From NCBI GenBank assembly GCA_965240325.2, contig OZ251227.1, positions 2,356,001 to 2,420,000 of the forward strand: 64,000 bases of DNA, in the 5' to 3' direction. The notes below the pieces were generated by a model that saw only the letters and a list, made by a program, of their open reading frames with translations, had not been told where the DNA came from and ran no database searches. Every line of letters starts with the position of its first letter. Position 1 is the stretch's first letter. The position numbers and the translations under genes are program-made. Source of the stretch: Rebecca billardiae RCC1528. Its lineage: Eukaryota > Haptophyta. Shown piece after piece: positions 10,461 through 21,272 of this stretch.

Positions 10461-12325
10461 TTGCGGAGCGAGTCTTCGCCCTCGCTCGCATCTCCTCCTC
10501 ACCCCGTCACACGCTCGCACCTGTCGGAGGCCGGGTGGCGACCGACGTTGATGCTGCACGGCTCGCCGGCGGGCGGGCCTCACGATAATGCCAGCCAGCG
10601 GCGGTCGTGGACGGCGGAGGAGGACGACCGCCTCAAGGACATCGTCGCGGAGGTAGGAGCGCGCTCTTGGTCGACGATTGCGCAGCGGATGGGCACAAGG
10701 AATGACTGGTGCGCGCGCGCACCTGCTGCGCGCGCGAGAGGCGCGGGGTGCCCTGGGGCAGGGCTCGCGCGGCGCCCTGCGTGTGCGTCTGCGTGACCGG
10801 TGCCACCCACTGCGTGACGCCTGGCGCCGCATGACGCCTCCGCCGTCACCACCGTTGCGCAACCGCAGGCAATGCCGAGAGCGCTGGCAGAACCACCTGG
10901 CGACGGGCGTGCGCAAGGGCGATTGGACGCCTGAGGAGGACGCCATCCTCGTGCAGGCGGTGGCGATGAATGGAGATCAGGTACACGCCGCGCGCTCTCC
11001 GCGCGAGGGCGCACCCGCGCACTGCCTGCTGCCTTCCACCGTGCTCACCTCTCCCCGTTCGCGCGCCCCTCCCTCGCGCCACCGACTCGCGCGCCGCGCC
11101 GACCGCGTAAACCGCGAAGCGCTGGTCGCGGCTCAAGGTGCATTTGCCCGGCCGCACCGGCCACGCGATCAAGAATAGATACCACGCGCTCCAGCGGCAG
11201 GCAGGGCGGCAGGACTCGGGCTCAGACCAAGGACAGCCGCACCACGTCCCGCCACTGCCGCCGCCCGCACCGCAGGCGCTCGCCGGCCCTCCGCGGCTGC
11301 CGATGTCATTGCAGCCACACCTGCAGCAGCCGAGGGCCGAGCATGTGCAACGGCAGCCGCCGCCCACAATGGTCCCAGTCCACATGCAGCCGCCGCAGCA
11401 GCCGCGGCCAGCGCCCATGCAGCAGCCTGCGATGACGCCGACCATGCCCGGCCACGGCCCACCGCTCGATCCCATGGGCGCGCAGCACCCGCCCGCGACG
11501 GTCATGTGGCAGCAGCCCGCGCCGCCCAACCCCCTAGCTCCACCCGCCCCCCCCGCGCCTCATCAGCAACCCTACGCGTACGCCCCGCCGCCGCAGTGCA
11601 TGGGGATCGCTGGCTCGACCTCCACGCCGATGCCGTCGTGGGCCAACACGATGACGCTGGCGGCCTGCGGCTCGATGGTGCCGCAGGGGCCGCAGCAGCA
11701 GCAGCAGCCGATGCCGCAGATGATGCTCGCCGTCGTCGGGCCGTCGCCGCAGCAGCCGCAGCAGCCGCAGCAGCCGCAGCAGCCGCCGCCGCTAGGGAAG
11801 ACGTTCGCGCTCTCGCACTCGGCCGCGCCGCAGGAAGGCCCCGCCGCCGACAACGGCCGGGCGAAGCCGCCCTCCTCCTCGGGCTGCGAGCGCATCTCGC
11901 GACTGGCGCAGGACATCGTCGACGTGATCGAGACGCGCCAGCACCTTCCGGCGAGTGAGCGCGTGAAGGCGATTGACCGGCTGGTCGCCGAGCTGCGCCG
12001 AGAGGCACTCGCGGCGGTGCAAGGCACGGTCGACGGCGGACAGGCACCTCCCCCCGCAGCGGCTCGCCCCCGCCCCGCGCACCCTGCCGCGGAGGCGGCG
12101 CTGCCTGTGCCGCCGGCTAGGCGAGCGAAAAAACACGCGCGCACTCGCAGCGCGCAGCAGAAACACAGTCGTCACCAGGATGCCGACGCCGACGCGGGTT
12201 GTCCGAGCGCATCCCACCTGCCGACGCAGCAGGTGATGTCGACGATGCCGACGCCCGACTCGCTGCACATTTTTCATCCGCCCGCCGCCGTTGAGATCAG
12301 CGTCGGCCCTGGCAAGCACTCATAG
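10461..12325 (+). CDS. R2R3-type MYB transcription factor
   Basis: Three exons: 10461-10708, 10869-10980, 11120-12325, giving 521 aa. The first intron interrupts a Trp codon (ACTG|G), the second is phase 0. Two MYB repeats are reconstructed by splicing: W50, W70, W89 with spacings 19 and 18, then W102, W122, Y141 with the same spacings. The joins restore WQCRERWQNHL and RWSRLKVHLPGRTGHAIKNR, strong support for these splice sites. In the second repeat the last Trp is Tyr. The remaining 370 residues are Pro/Gln-rich, with QQQQQ and four QQP units, typical of an activation domain, plus a short ordered stretch (RISRLAQDIVDVIETRQHL) that may be a helix for dimerisation. Nuclear DNA-binding regulator; targets unknown. 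The start is the first in-frame ATG and is uncertain. Confidence 0.85.
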
Positions 12326-12620
12326 CTCACTCAAGCGGCGGCAGCTGAGACGCATCAGGACTCACTCAGGAGTGCTCGGCTTCGGCCCGCCCACTGCTGC
12401 TTCAAAAATCCAAGCAGCCGCATGTGCCCATGTACCACTGGGGAATGGACAGCCGTCGTCACACGGCATCACAGAATGGCGGAGCCGTCGTCACACGGCA
12501 TCACGACGCGAATGACATATTATATATATATATAATATAATGATCGGCTACGCCGATCTTCGGGTAGTAAACAACGAAGTTGAGGGCGCACGGCCCTAGT
12601 TGTCGCGTTCTGACACTGTT
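12326..12620. other. 3' flank of the MYB gene
   Basis: No gene. A 22-base direct repeat (GCCGTCGTCACACGGCATCA) occurs at about 12451 and 12486, 35 bases apart. An AT tract (12519-12541) precedes the retrotransposon insertion site. Confidence 0.5.
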
Positions 12621-12625
12621 CCAGT

Positions 12626-12937
12626 TGTCAGGGAACGCGTCTCGAGGCTTGACGGTCGCGAGGTCGGTCGACGGCTTCGGCTCTTGCCTTGCGGTGCGGA
12701 GCACAACGTGTTCGTGGTGCTCGGCTCATGTTTCCGCGTTCATTCAGAATCATCTGGAATACTTCGAGATGCCGCCGCCAGCCATGCTGTCCTGCTGTAT
12801 TTTAGGATGAGGTTCAGGTTGATTTTGGAGGATTTTGTGCGAGCGCCGCCGCAGCGGTCGCGCCGCCACTGTGTGACTGCGAGTAAAATGTTGGATTGGA
12901 AATTGGAAATCACTGTAGATTGGCGATTCCTTTGACA
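12626..12937 (-). repeat. 3' LTR
   Basis: 312 bp, TG...CA ended, identical by eye to 15770-16081 at a constant offset of 3144. It lies next to the polypurine tract, so it is the downstream LTR for the minus-strand element. Confidence 0.93.
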
Positions 12938-13202
12938 CCCCCCCTCAATCCAATATGCGCTCGTCTGTGAGGACTAAGCTTGGATTATGAGTGATTTTGG
13001 GCTTGGTATTGTTTGTGCATCTGTGTGCATGAGTGAATTGGAGTCAGTAATGGTTGCCAATGCCAGGATACGGGTCATGTGCTGGGACTTCCGTGTGACG
13101 GTTTTGGGTAACCCGAGTCAGTCCTGGGCTTATTTGCACCATATGTTCACTCTTTGGCCTTGATTTTGGACCTTGTTATTGGGTCATGCCCTGCCTTGAT
13201 AG
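12938..13202 (-). other. Retrotransposon 3' untranslated interior with polypurine tract
   Basis: 265 bases between the gag stop codon and the 3' LTR. The purine run GAGGGGGGG (minus strand, 12938-12946) is correctly placed for plus-strand DNA priming. The rest has stops in all frames I read and no pol remnants that I can recognise, so pol was not simply frameshifted but is absent. Confidence 0.7.
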
Positions 13203-15848
13203 TTAATCATAGGCATCCGGAGCAGGAATATCCAGGAAATGGATACGCTCCTTGGGAAATTTGTTGGCTCCCTTGTTTTTGCCTTTGTTGTAATTGTTGG
13301 CCTTGGGGCGTAGCTCTGGGTGGAGCTTCCAACACTGCTGGGCAGTATGGTTCTTGAGACCACAGTGAGTGCACCGTTTGCCGGTGTCCGAGTTATTCGG
13401 CCCGCTCTCGCCATTGGCTGGAGCCTTTTGGGCCTGAGCGGCGAAGACTTCGGCGCCCTCAAAGTCACCGCGTCGCCGCGTGCCTTGCTGATAATCAGCA
13501 TTTTGGCGTATCTTGGAATAATTTTCGGTCTCTCTCCCCTTGGTATTGTTCTGATGGAGTAGCTTCATTGAGCCGTGCCGTTTGTAGGCATCTTCCATCT
13601 GGGCCATTATCTGGTCAGTGTTATCCACACATTGCTCGGGCGTGAGCGCTCCGAAGTGCGAGATAACTGACTCGTAGACTTGGGGATGGTCGTGCATGCT
13701 GTTATACAGCTTGAAGACCAACATCGTAGCATCGTCCAGATTCCCATATCGAGATGAGCGGACTTGCTCGACGGATTTCTTGATAATGTCCGATGCGCCA
13801 ATGGGCGACACCTTTGTCGGGTATAACTTCAGGAATTCATCCCTGAGTTCGGACATAGTTGTGATCTTGAGCTCGCGCTCAAATATCTGTAGCAGCAGCG
13901 CCAGATCCAAGTAGTTCTTGGTCGGATCGCTGATGTGCAGCTTCGATTCCAGATAGGCGAATAACTGAGGCTCAATAGAGTCCTTCAGCTGCTTGAATAT
14001 CGCTGCCGCAGATCGATCGTAGACCGATCCGATCTTGTTGGCGTCAGCGTTGTCAGCCTTGTATGGATCGATTTTGGCTGCGTCTTTCACCCATTTGTCT
14101 TTGGCAATGAGTTGAAAGCCGGATAGCTTGCTATCCTTGGGCTCCATTATGTCAGGTGTGACATCTGAGGATTTGCCCTTGTAGTAGGTGCTCACTTCTG
14201 CGAGTGCATCCCGTATCGCGCTGTGTACCGCGCGCTTGGATTTCAGAGCTGACTGTGTCAGCTTGTGTGTGGCGGGTGTATCCACTCCTGCCGAGGATTC
14301 GCGTGCCATGAACACACGTTCCTTCTTGGTTGGATTAGAGTCTGTGACTCCTCCTTCGATGACTATCCAGTCACGTTTCTTCGACTCAAGTGCATTGGTC
14401 GATGTGTCGCGCGCGCTCTGTGGCGATTCGCGCTCTACCTTCGAGCGAGGAGTGACCCTCGTCGAGGCTGTGGTGCCTTCTTTGGGCTTCTTCACGCTCG
14501 TTCTGTCCTGCGGTGGTGCATGTGCATCCGCGGCAGCTTCGGCGGAATACTCTTCCTTGCAAGAGTGTGGCGTTGTGATGGCTGACGCAGCAGATGCATG
14601 CGCATGCGCGTCGCGCTCGCCAACTTGGTTTTGCTGCGGCTTTGCCGTCAAGCAGGTGTATGATGCCCCCCCTGCATCGTATGCGCTTCCTACGTTCGAC
14701 GCGAGTCGATACGTGCCAGACGAGGACTCTGCCGTCTCTGCGGCGGTCATCTCGCGGCTGCTTGTGTCGCTCGTGGCGAGCAGCTCGGCTTCGGAAGCCA
14801 TCGTGAGGCTTGTAGTTTTGGGGTAAACGTATTTGTTTGGGTCAGGCGCATCAACAATAAATGCGGCCGCTGACTTAATGCTTGAGCTCGCTGTGACAGA
14901 GTCACGCGTCGTCGCATCTTGGAGCATAGTTTGCTCTGCCAGACCATACAGGTCGTTTGAGTCGCACTCATCGGTGCTAATGTCATCGTTCGATCGGTCA
15001 GACTCAGACACAGAGTCGTGCGAGCGAGGCTGCAGACTGACTGCGGTCACGACCGCGCTGTCATTGGCGGCGGCCAGAAGGCCAGCACGCCGAGCAGCGT
15101 TGGCAGGCTCGAGGGCCTCGACGGTCGGAGCGGCATCAGCGGCAGCAGCGTCGAGCGCTACATCTGCCCCGGAACGCTCGGTGACCTCGTTCGATGACTC
15201 GGAGGCCGCAAGGCACTCCTTGAGCTGCGGGCTCTCAGCCGCGCGCTCTTGAACCGCACTCGCGGGCGCAGAGTCCCGGGCGGTAGTTGTTGAGATCCCC
15301 TGCGCAACGACGTGCGTGCGGATGGAGTGGCGCGATGGCGGGGGATGCGAGCGGCAACGCTCCTCCTCACCGCGCTGTGCGCGAACCTCCTCCTCAAGGT
15401 GATCCTTGATGTCGGCTCGAGGCCTTGCGTGCGATGCAGCATTGCGCGCATACGACACGATGCTGCCTGAGTTCAGGTCAGCGATGTTGCCAGGCCCGGA
15501 GGCGCTGGAGATGGGCTTGCGGAGAAGCGTGAGCTTCTCGCCTTGCCGGTTCTTCTCAGCCTGCATGCCCCTCAGGGCAGCGGCGAGGTAGTCTGGCGTG
15601 CGCTTGCGCGCGATCGCCGATGAGCCGCGCGGCATTGCCGCGCGCTCTGCCACGCCTGGCTTCAACCCAATGAGGGGAGCAACTGGGGCGGGCTGATGGC
15701 CGTTCACGTCCTTGCCGCTGTTCTCGTCGTCTCCATCCTTGCCCAAGTTCTCCCAGCACCGTGCTAGCATGTCAGGGAACGCGTCTCGAGGCTTGACGGT
15801 CGCGAGGTCGGTCGACGGCTTCGGCTCTTGCCTTGCGGTGCGGAGCAC
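13203..15848 (-). CDS. Retrotransposon Gag-like polyprotein with CCHC zinc knuckle
   Basis: Reading frame of 881 codons; either the ATG at 15848 (inside the 5' LTR) or the one at 15770, whose A is the last LTR base, could start it (881 or 855 aa). The N-terminal half is a long Ser/Ala/acidic low-complexity region, unusual for Gag. The helical part (about 640-780, for example LLLQIFERELKITTMSEL and YESVISHFGALTPEQ) has capsid-like character. Residues 826-839 form a perfect C-x2-C-x4-H-x4-C knuckle (CTHCGLKNHTAQQC), followed by a basic tail (NNYNKGKNKGANK). Expected role: packaging of element RNA into particles. The frame is intact over 2.6 kb, consistent with recent or continuing selection. 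It stops at 13203 without running on to a protease. Confidence 0.85.
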   Translation of the reverse strand: MLRTARQEPKPSTDLATVKPRDAFPDMLARCWENLGKDGDDENSGKDVNGHQPAPVAPLIGLKPGVAERAAMPRGSSAIARKRTPDYLAAALRGMQAEKNRQGEKLTLLRKPISSASGPGNIADLNSGSIVSYARNAASHARPRADIKDHLEEEVRAQRGEEERCRSHPPPSRHSIRTHVVAQGISTTTARDSAPASAVQERAAESPQLKECLAASESSNEVTERSGADVALDAAAADAAPTVEALEPANAARRAGLLAAANDSAVVTAVSLQPRSHDSVSESDRSNDDISTDECDSNDLYGLAEQTMLQDATTRDSVTASSSIKSAAAFIVDAPDPNKYVYPKTTSLTMASEAELLATSDTSSREMTAAETAESSSGTYRLASNVGSAYDAGGASYTCLTAKPQQNQVGERDAHAHASAASAITTPHSCKEEYSAEAAADAHAPPQDRTSVKKPKEGTTASTRVTPRSKVERESPQSARDTSTNALESKKRDWIVIEGGVTDSNPTKKERVFMARESSAGVDTPATHKLTQSALKSKRAVHSAIRDALAEVSTYYKGKSSDVTPDIMEPKDSKLSGFQLIAKDKWVKDAAKIDPYKADNADANKIGSVYDRSAAAIFKQLKDSIEPQLFAYLESKLHISDPTKNYLDLALLLQIFERELKITTMSELRDEFLKLYPTKVSPIGASDIIKKSVEQVRSSRYGNLDDATMLVFKLYNSMHDHPQVYESVISHFGALTPEQCVDNTDQIMAQMEDAYKRHGSMKLLHQNNTKGRETENYSKIRQNADYQQGTRRRGDFEGAEVFAAQAQKAPANGESGPNNSDTGKRCTHCGLKNHTAQQCWKLHPELRPKANNYNKGKNKGANKFPKERIHFLDIPAPDAYD

Positions 15849-16081
15849 AACGTGTTCGTGGTGCTCGGCTCATGTTTCCGCGTTCATTCAGAATCATCTG
15901 GAATACTTCGAGATGCCGCCGCCAGCCATGCTGTCCTGCTGTATTTTAGGATGAGGTTCAGGTTGATTTTGGAGGATTTTGTGCGAGCGCCGCCGCAGCG
16001 GTCGCGCCGCCACTGTGTGACTGCGAGTAAAATGTTGGATTGGAAATTGGAAATCACTGTAGATTGGCGATTCCTTTGACA
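15770..16081 (-). repeat. 5' LTR
   Basis: 312 bp and identical to the other LTR. It should carry the promoter for the minus-strand element. Two short upstream ORFs (beginning MAGGGIS and MNAET) precede the gag frame inside it. Confidence 0.93.
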
Positions 16082-18074
16082 CCAGTAGTACTTCAGTCTT
16101 CACGAATCGCGCCAGCCCACGAGTTGACACGTTTAATTCGGTGAGCCGAGCAGCCGGCTTGTGTGAGTACATTGGATTGTGTCGGACTTTAGCCTCATAG
16201 CCTGCGGAGAGCAGCACTCTGCCTGCCGTCGCAACTGCCAGCTCGGTCATCGGCTGCTCACAGCTCAGTGACCCAGTACTTCACGAATCGCGCAGCTCAT
16301 CGTGAGCAGCAGCCGGCTTGTGACTTCGGTGCATGAGCCGTGACGGTCCGCGCGGAGCCGAGGCCCGCATCAGTCATGCTGCTCACAGCTGTCAGTGACA
16401 GTGAGTAACGGCGACGCAGCGAGGCAGAGCGGCGCGCAAGATGATGTGACTCATCGATTGCATCAATAATTCCAAGCACACTCGGTCTCGCGGGTCTGTA
16501 GTTAGCCGCCTCACAGCTCGTCTCCACAACGGGGCTGCCGAGCCCGCCGCCGAGCCCGAGCCCGACCGGGCACTCCGGCGCCGGTCACCGAGCCCTTGAA
16601 TCACCGCTATCAGCTGCCTGGCTCACTGCCACTCCGCCACCCACAGCCACCAGTTACCGCCGCCACAATCACCGCTACAGTCCCCCCCGTCGAGCCCGCC
16701 ACCATCACCGCCTACATCGCCGCCGCCAAGCCCGCCGCCGCGCCCACACGGGCACCTGACGAGTGACGTCGCTGCGCACATCGCCGCCACCAAGCCGGCT
16801 GCCATCACCGCCACCATCACAATCGCAGCCCGGACCCCGCCGCCGAGCTCGCTGCTGAGCCCGCTGCCGTCGTAGCCGCCAGCGGTCGCCACCGATGACC
16901 GAGCAGGCAGTTGCAGCGACTCGCTCGGAAACGCACGACTTCGTCCTGCACTAATGCTTCCCGGCGATTTGTCGACTGACGGGAAGCTGGAAAAGACGGC
17001 GGCGTGAGTGTTGGTACCATCGATGTGGAGCATTAGCGTCCGCTTGCATTCGTGCTGAGAAGGGGTACACAAAGCTAGGCCTTCGTCGTGGGTATCCAAT
17101 GTCACTCAACCGACCTTGCTGATCGACCCGACGAGTGTCCGGCGTGAGCGGCACAGCAAACCATTCGTGCGAGCAACGCGGAGGACGGCGCTCGGGGCAA
17201 AGTGAGGCACACTGCCGCTGCGCAGCGGGCCGAGCTCGGCGCATCCTCCGCGGACCGACTCGGCCGAAGCCGCGCCTCACGCCGTGCGCAGCCTCACCGC
17301 CCGAGTCCTCCGCTGATTCCGCTTCGCTCGCACCGAGCCGCCGAGGCAACACTCAAACTACGACCTACCCGGCCTTAGTTAGCTTGCTGCATATTAATCG
17401 GGTTAGAAGGGGCGTATAATTTGAAATACTAATTACCGGTAAGATTCCGTCCAAAAATCCATACGCGTCGTAGCGTTTTGCGCGGCCTCGCGCCTCGCGG
17501 CGCATCCGTCGTCGGCTCGTCCCGTAATAAGAGGCGCGCTGAAAAATATCAGCGTTTCGCTTCGAAGATGCGTCTCTTATTCTTATCATAAGTAAACTGT
17601 AGGCGCGCTGAAAGATGGCGTTTTTGGCGCTTCATTCAAAGATACCGGTCGCCCCATAGGATTTCGATGAGATCTTACATGTGTATTGATCAAGGGGCTT
17701 AACCAAATACCAACCACGATCACACACCCCACTTCAACGGCAGAAGAGCCGATCCACAAACTCTCTTTCCTATACTTGGTGAGCTGTTTCAGGCTCTTAC
17801 AACTCAGACATCTTACCAGCATAGAATGTTCGAACACAAGGGAAGTGTGTTCTGTGCGAACGGCCCACCATATCAGAAAGGTGCAGACGCCTTTGTCCTA
17901 TTTGATTCCGATTTCTTCTATTACTTACTATCCAAGGATTAAGGGGCAGTACAAACGCAATCATGAGCAGCGATATGGACTCAAATGCTGCGGTTTCACA
18001 CCTAAATCCACCTACAAAAATCCCCCAAATCCTGCGCGCATCCTCTTTTTTGATTTTGCGGAGCACGTGCGCCG

Positions 18075-18091
18075 CCCCCCCCCCCCCCCCC
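18075..18091. repeat. Poly-C tract (17)
   Basis: Homopolymer directly visible at the right border of a low-GC island. A likely slippage or assembly-sensitive site. Confidence 0.9.
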
Positions 18092-18170
18092 GGCTAGTTC
18101 GCTCACGCTCAGACCTTTCGGGGGGGCCGTGCGCCATAAAGTCGAAATGTACGTAGTCTTTTCGACTCGT

Positions 18171-18211
18171 AATTATATTATAATATATATTATAATATAT
18201 ATATATATTAA
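18171..18211. repeat. AT-rich palindromic tract
   Basis: Mixed ATTATA/TATAAT run of about 40 bases capable of folding on itself. Simple-sequence DNA. Confidence 0.8.
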
Positions 18212-20471
18212 CGACGTGGTCGTGTGCAACAGGGCAAGCGTCCGACTAGACTAGAGTAATACGCAAGCTGTACGGCAGCAGATCGACTCACCTTGAATGG
18301 CCCCAGTGGGCGGAAATGGCCACATCTCCCGGAGATCGGGCGTACTCGCACGTGCGAGTAAAGTTTCGTCGGGATTTTCAGCAATTTCATTGGAGGAGGG
18401 TGCCTCACTCTATTGTCCAAACTTGCATTTTCGGGATGTGAAGCTGTCGTATAAGTGTTTCGCCTTGCGGAGTGAGCGCAGCCGCCAATCCGTCCAATGG
18501 GAAGCCAGCTCGGGCTTCGCTCAATGAAAAATGATCACATCGGCCCCCGCGAGCCCCAATAGGAAATAGATGCTCGCTCCGTTCCACTTCGTCGGTATCT
18601 CGCCGTCTCGTGGTGGGCGAGGGGCGGAGCTGAGTGGTTGGGGCTGCGGCGCGGACTGCGATGCTGGGCTGCTGACGTTCTCCGCGCGGGATATCTGAGG
18701 GGCACGCGAGCTGTATGTAGGGCACGCCTTGCAAAAACTCTCCCCGCTGTACGTGCAGGTCATGCTAGCGTCCTCCGCGCCAAAAAAACCTGCTTGTTCT
18801 TGCGCGAGGCCCGAGTCCGCGGCACGGTCGCTGCTCGCCGCAAGCTGGCACGCGTCAGCGTCTACACATTCACGATTCGGTGGTCATCGTGCGCCTGAGG
18901 ACGGGGGCGATCTACTGAGTGCGCTGCTAGATGAGCAGGCCCGCGTAAGGTTAGATCACCCTGCTCCTCACGCCTTGCGCGCACCTTGGGTTGCTTCCGT
19001 CACGCTTGAGGCGCTTCACGTCGCACGGGTCGGCGTAAGCTGTGTGTGTGATGCAAGCAGACGTCTTCCAAGCCTGGCTTGTACCCGATGGGACAGCATA
19101 CTTCTATCGCCTTCAGCCACCACCTTCTCCGGCGTTCGACGCCCACACTACATGCGACCACAGCCATACGCAGCTCGTCGGGACTCGTCTCCGTTAGCTT
19201 GTCGTTGTGCAAACGCCAAGGCCTGTGACACGCAGGGAAGACTGATTCGCCATGGCATTTGTGCACTGCGTGAAGCATTGACACCAGCGCACGTTCGCCA
19301 GCTAGATTTGCGGGAGCAGAGCGTGCTTTTCTGCAAGGATTCGCACACGTATCACAGAAGTTCAGCAGTCGCGGGCTCGGACTGAAGATCTCTGCACCGT
19401 CGCTTGGCCGTGAGTGACAGGAACAGGCGAGGAGCTCCCACGGTGCTGGCGCACAACATGCCGTGACAGCGGGGGGCACACACATGGCGCGTACGCTGAC
19501 ACAACCGCGCGGACGACCGGGCTAGGCGCCACTGATCGGCCGCCCTCGTGCAAGGCACCGGCGGACTTCGCGGCCGGAACGCCATCGGGACAGCCGTCCC
19601 TCGTTTCGGCCGCCAGATAGTCTTTCGCCTTCTTCACTAATCTGGCAGCCTGGCCTATCGCCATGACAGCAGCTGTGCTGATGAACGTATAGGCTTAGCT
19701 GTGCGACGCTTGCTTGCGCCTGACCACTGACTTGATGTGCCCGGACGTTCAGTGTCCGGCTCAGCCGGGGCGGCTGCAGATTAGTAAGTTACCACGAGCC
19801 TTCGGTCGTTTTCACCACAAAACTCTAAACATTGACTGGCCAAGTACTAGTACTAGATTCGCAATCGTGCGGCCAAAAACGGGGCTGGGGGGCAGTCAAG
19901 GTGATCGAGCTGAGAGTGAGCAGAGTGACAACTACTGGCACCAGGATCAGCGCCTCGGCCTCGCCGTCGTCCCCCCCCCCCCTCGTAGTCGCCCATCACT
20001 CCATCGCCGAGCGGAAGCTCGACGCACCGTCTGGCGTCGACGCGCACGCGCCACCGCGGTGGTCGCGGTCGGCCACGCGTCGTCAGCCGTCGTCTCTGAC
20101 GGACTGAAGTAGTCGTCGTATTAGCCAGCGCGCCCCAGCGCCCCCGCGGGCGCGTGCCCCCGCGGGCCGGCACGTACCGCCATGCGCGCGCGGGCGATGA
20201 GCATCTTGGCCTGGCCACGCAGGCAGCGCATGCCCCGCAGCTCGCGCCGCATGGTGCCGAGCCGACGAGCACTGCTCAGTCAAGTGACTCAGTGACTAGC
20301 TCCGACGGCTGAGCGCTGCAGCGCGCGCTCGGGAGTCGGGCTCGGCGGCGGGGCGCGAGGGCGCGCTGAGGCGCGCGCGCCACGTGTCCCGCGCCCCATC
20401 TTGGCGATCTCACTTGAGGGTGAGGTCCACCTCCGCGCTCCACTCGCCGAACGCCCCCACGACATCATCAG

Positions 20472-20477
20472 TATTAT

Positions 20478-20555
<78 letters not shown>
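20472..20555. repeat. (AT)n microsatellite, about 80 bp
   Basis: Nearly pure AT dinucleotides with one phase slip. It lies 40 bases left of a MITE insertion. Confidence 0.95.
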
Positions 20556-20556
<1 letters not shown>

Positions 20557-20585
20557 GGCGGCTAATTGTTTAATAATTGGCGTTC

Positions 20586-21044
20586 ACTGCTGACTAGTGG
20601 GGTCAGAGCTCCGACCGTTAACTACACTCCCGAGTGACACAATCTCCCGAAATCTCGAAACATGAAATATCTCATCGGTTTGTAACTGACACTGTTTGAG
20701 TCCGTTTAAGTTCGTTTAGGCTTAATTCCAGGGTGTAGAATCCGCCTGTGCCAATTTCAGACTGCCAAAATGTGATCTAGACGGTGCGATTCTGGTGCAA
20801 ATAGCGAGATCACCTTGGAGATCGTGTATCTCCCCTACTAATGTTGCCGAGATCGCGTCGAGATTGAGGTCGTATATCTCCAGTATGTGACATTTTTCCG
20901 CAAAACTTGTCAGCGTGACCCCAGCTCATTATTTCAGGCGAATATTGACATCCCGAAGTTTGAGAGCCTCATCTCAAGACGACAGGAAGTTGGATTTTGG
21001 GCCACGCACCCCCCAGTGGGGCTCTGACCCCTCTAACTGCTGAC
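20586..21044. mobile_element. MITE, 441 bp, with 18-bp TIRs and 9-bp target-site duplication
   Basis: The direct repeat ACTGCTGAC at 20586-20594 and 21036-21044 flanks 20595-21035. The ends are TAGTGGGGTCAGAGCTCC (left) and, on the reverse strand, TAGAGGGGTCAGAGCCCC (right): 16 of 18 match. TAGnG termini recall hAT elements (8-bp duplications), while a 9-bp duplication recalls Mutator-like elements, so the superfamily is undecided. There is no coding potential inside, and the interior is AT-richer than its surroundings with repeated GAGATC words. Confidence 0.8.
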
Positions 21045-21272
21045 GAGCGCGGCGCCGTCCTGATTACGCATCACAGTCGGCCGTACCAGCAGTGCTCGCA
21101 CCAGGCGGGCGCCACGCTCCGGGGCGCGCGGTTCGGCGGCCCACAGGCCCGCGCTCGGTCCGCTGCGGTCCGCCTGTCCGCTGCGGCGCAGTGTCGTCCG
21201 GCGCGGTGCCACGGAGCCGCGGCGGGCCAGAGCGACGTCGTCAGGCATGATGCGACGGGTAGGTGTGGATAA

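Larger units (their letters stand above)
12621..16086 (-). mobile_element. Gag-only (non-autonomous) LTR retrotransposon with target-site duplication
   Basis: The element spans 12626-16081 (3456 bp) and is oriented on the minus strand. Two 312-bp LTRs (12626-12937 and 15770-16081) look identical base for base and have TG...CA ends. The direct repeat CCAGT flanks the whole (12621-12625 and 16082-16086), a perfect 5-bp target-site duplication. A G-rich polypurine tract (GAGGGGGGG on the minus strand, 12938-12946) abuts the downstream LTR. The 2832-bp interior encodes only a Gag-like protein: there is no protease, integrase or reverse transcriptase. The element must therefore borrow enzymes from a relative, like the TR-GAG/LARD classes. 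Identical LTRs imply very recent insertion. I could not identify a tRNA-CCA primer-binding site next to the 5' LTR; that position instead has a small hairpin (AGCAC-G-GTGCT). Confidence 0.92.
16087..20594. other. 4.5-kb gene-free stretch
   Basis: No supportable gene. 16090-16330 contains an imperfect direct repeat (ACTTCACGAATCGCGC-like, twice). 16630-16870 is rich in GCCACCATC-like trinucleotide runs. 17560-18060 is a low-GC island whose 156-codon plus frame and 89-codon minus frame match nothing I know. It ends at a run of 17 C (18075-18091). A plus frame near 19200-19350 (ALREALTPAHVRQLD) vaguely recalls the start of dioxygenase domains, but nothing continues it. Confidence 0.45.

Noticed and set aside
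12580-12935. Small plus-strand frames repeated at 15712-16079
   Set aside because: They are translations of the retrotransposon LTRs, which explains their identity. Not genes.
17686-18156. 156-codon plus frame and 89-codon minus frame in the low-GC island
   Set aside because: No recognisable motif, both strands open over the same bases, and one frame runs into poly-C. Kept only as part of the island description.
18729-19385. 218-codon plus frame with ALREALTPAHVRQLD, recalling a phytanoyl-CoA-type dioxygenase start
   Set aside because: No iron ligands or further conserved segments follow, and there is no plausible splice partner. The match is too short to support.
20472-20555. AT tract considered as a replication origin or promoter
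   Set aside because: It is a simple (AT)n microsatellite. AT-richness alone does not support an origin.
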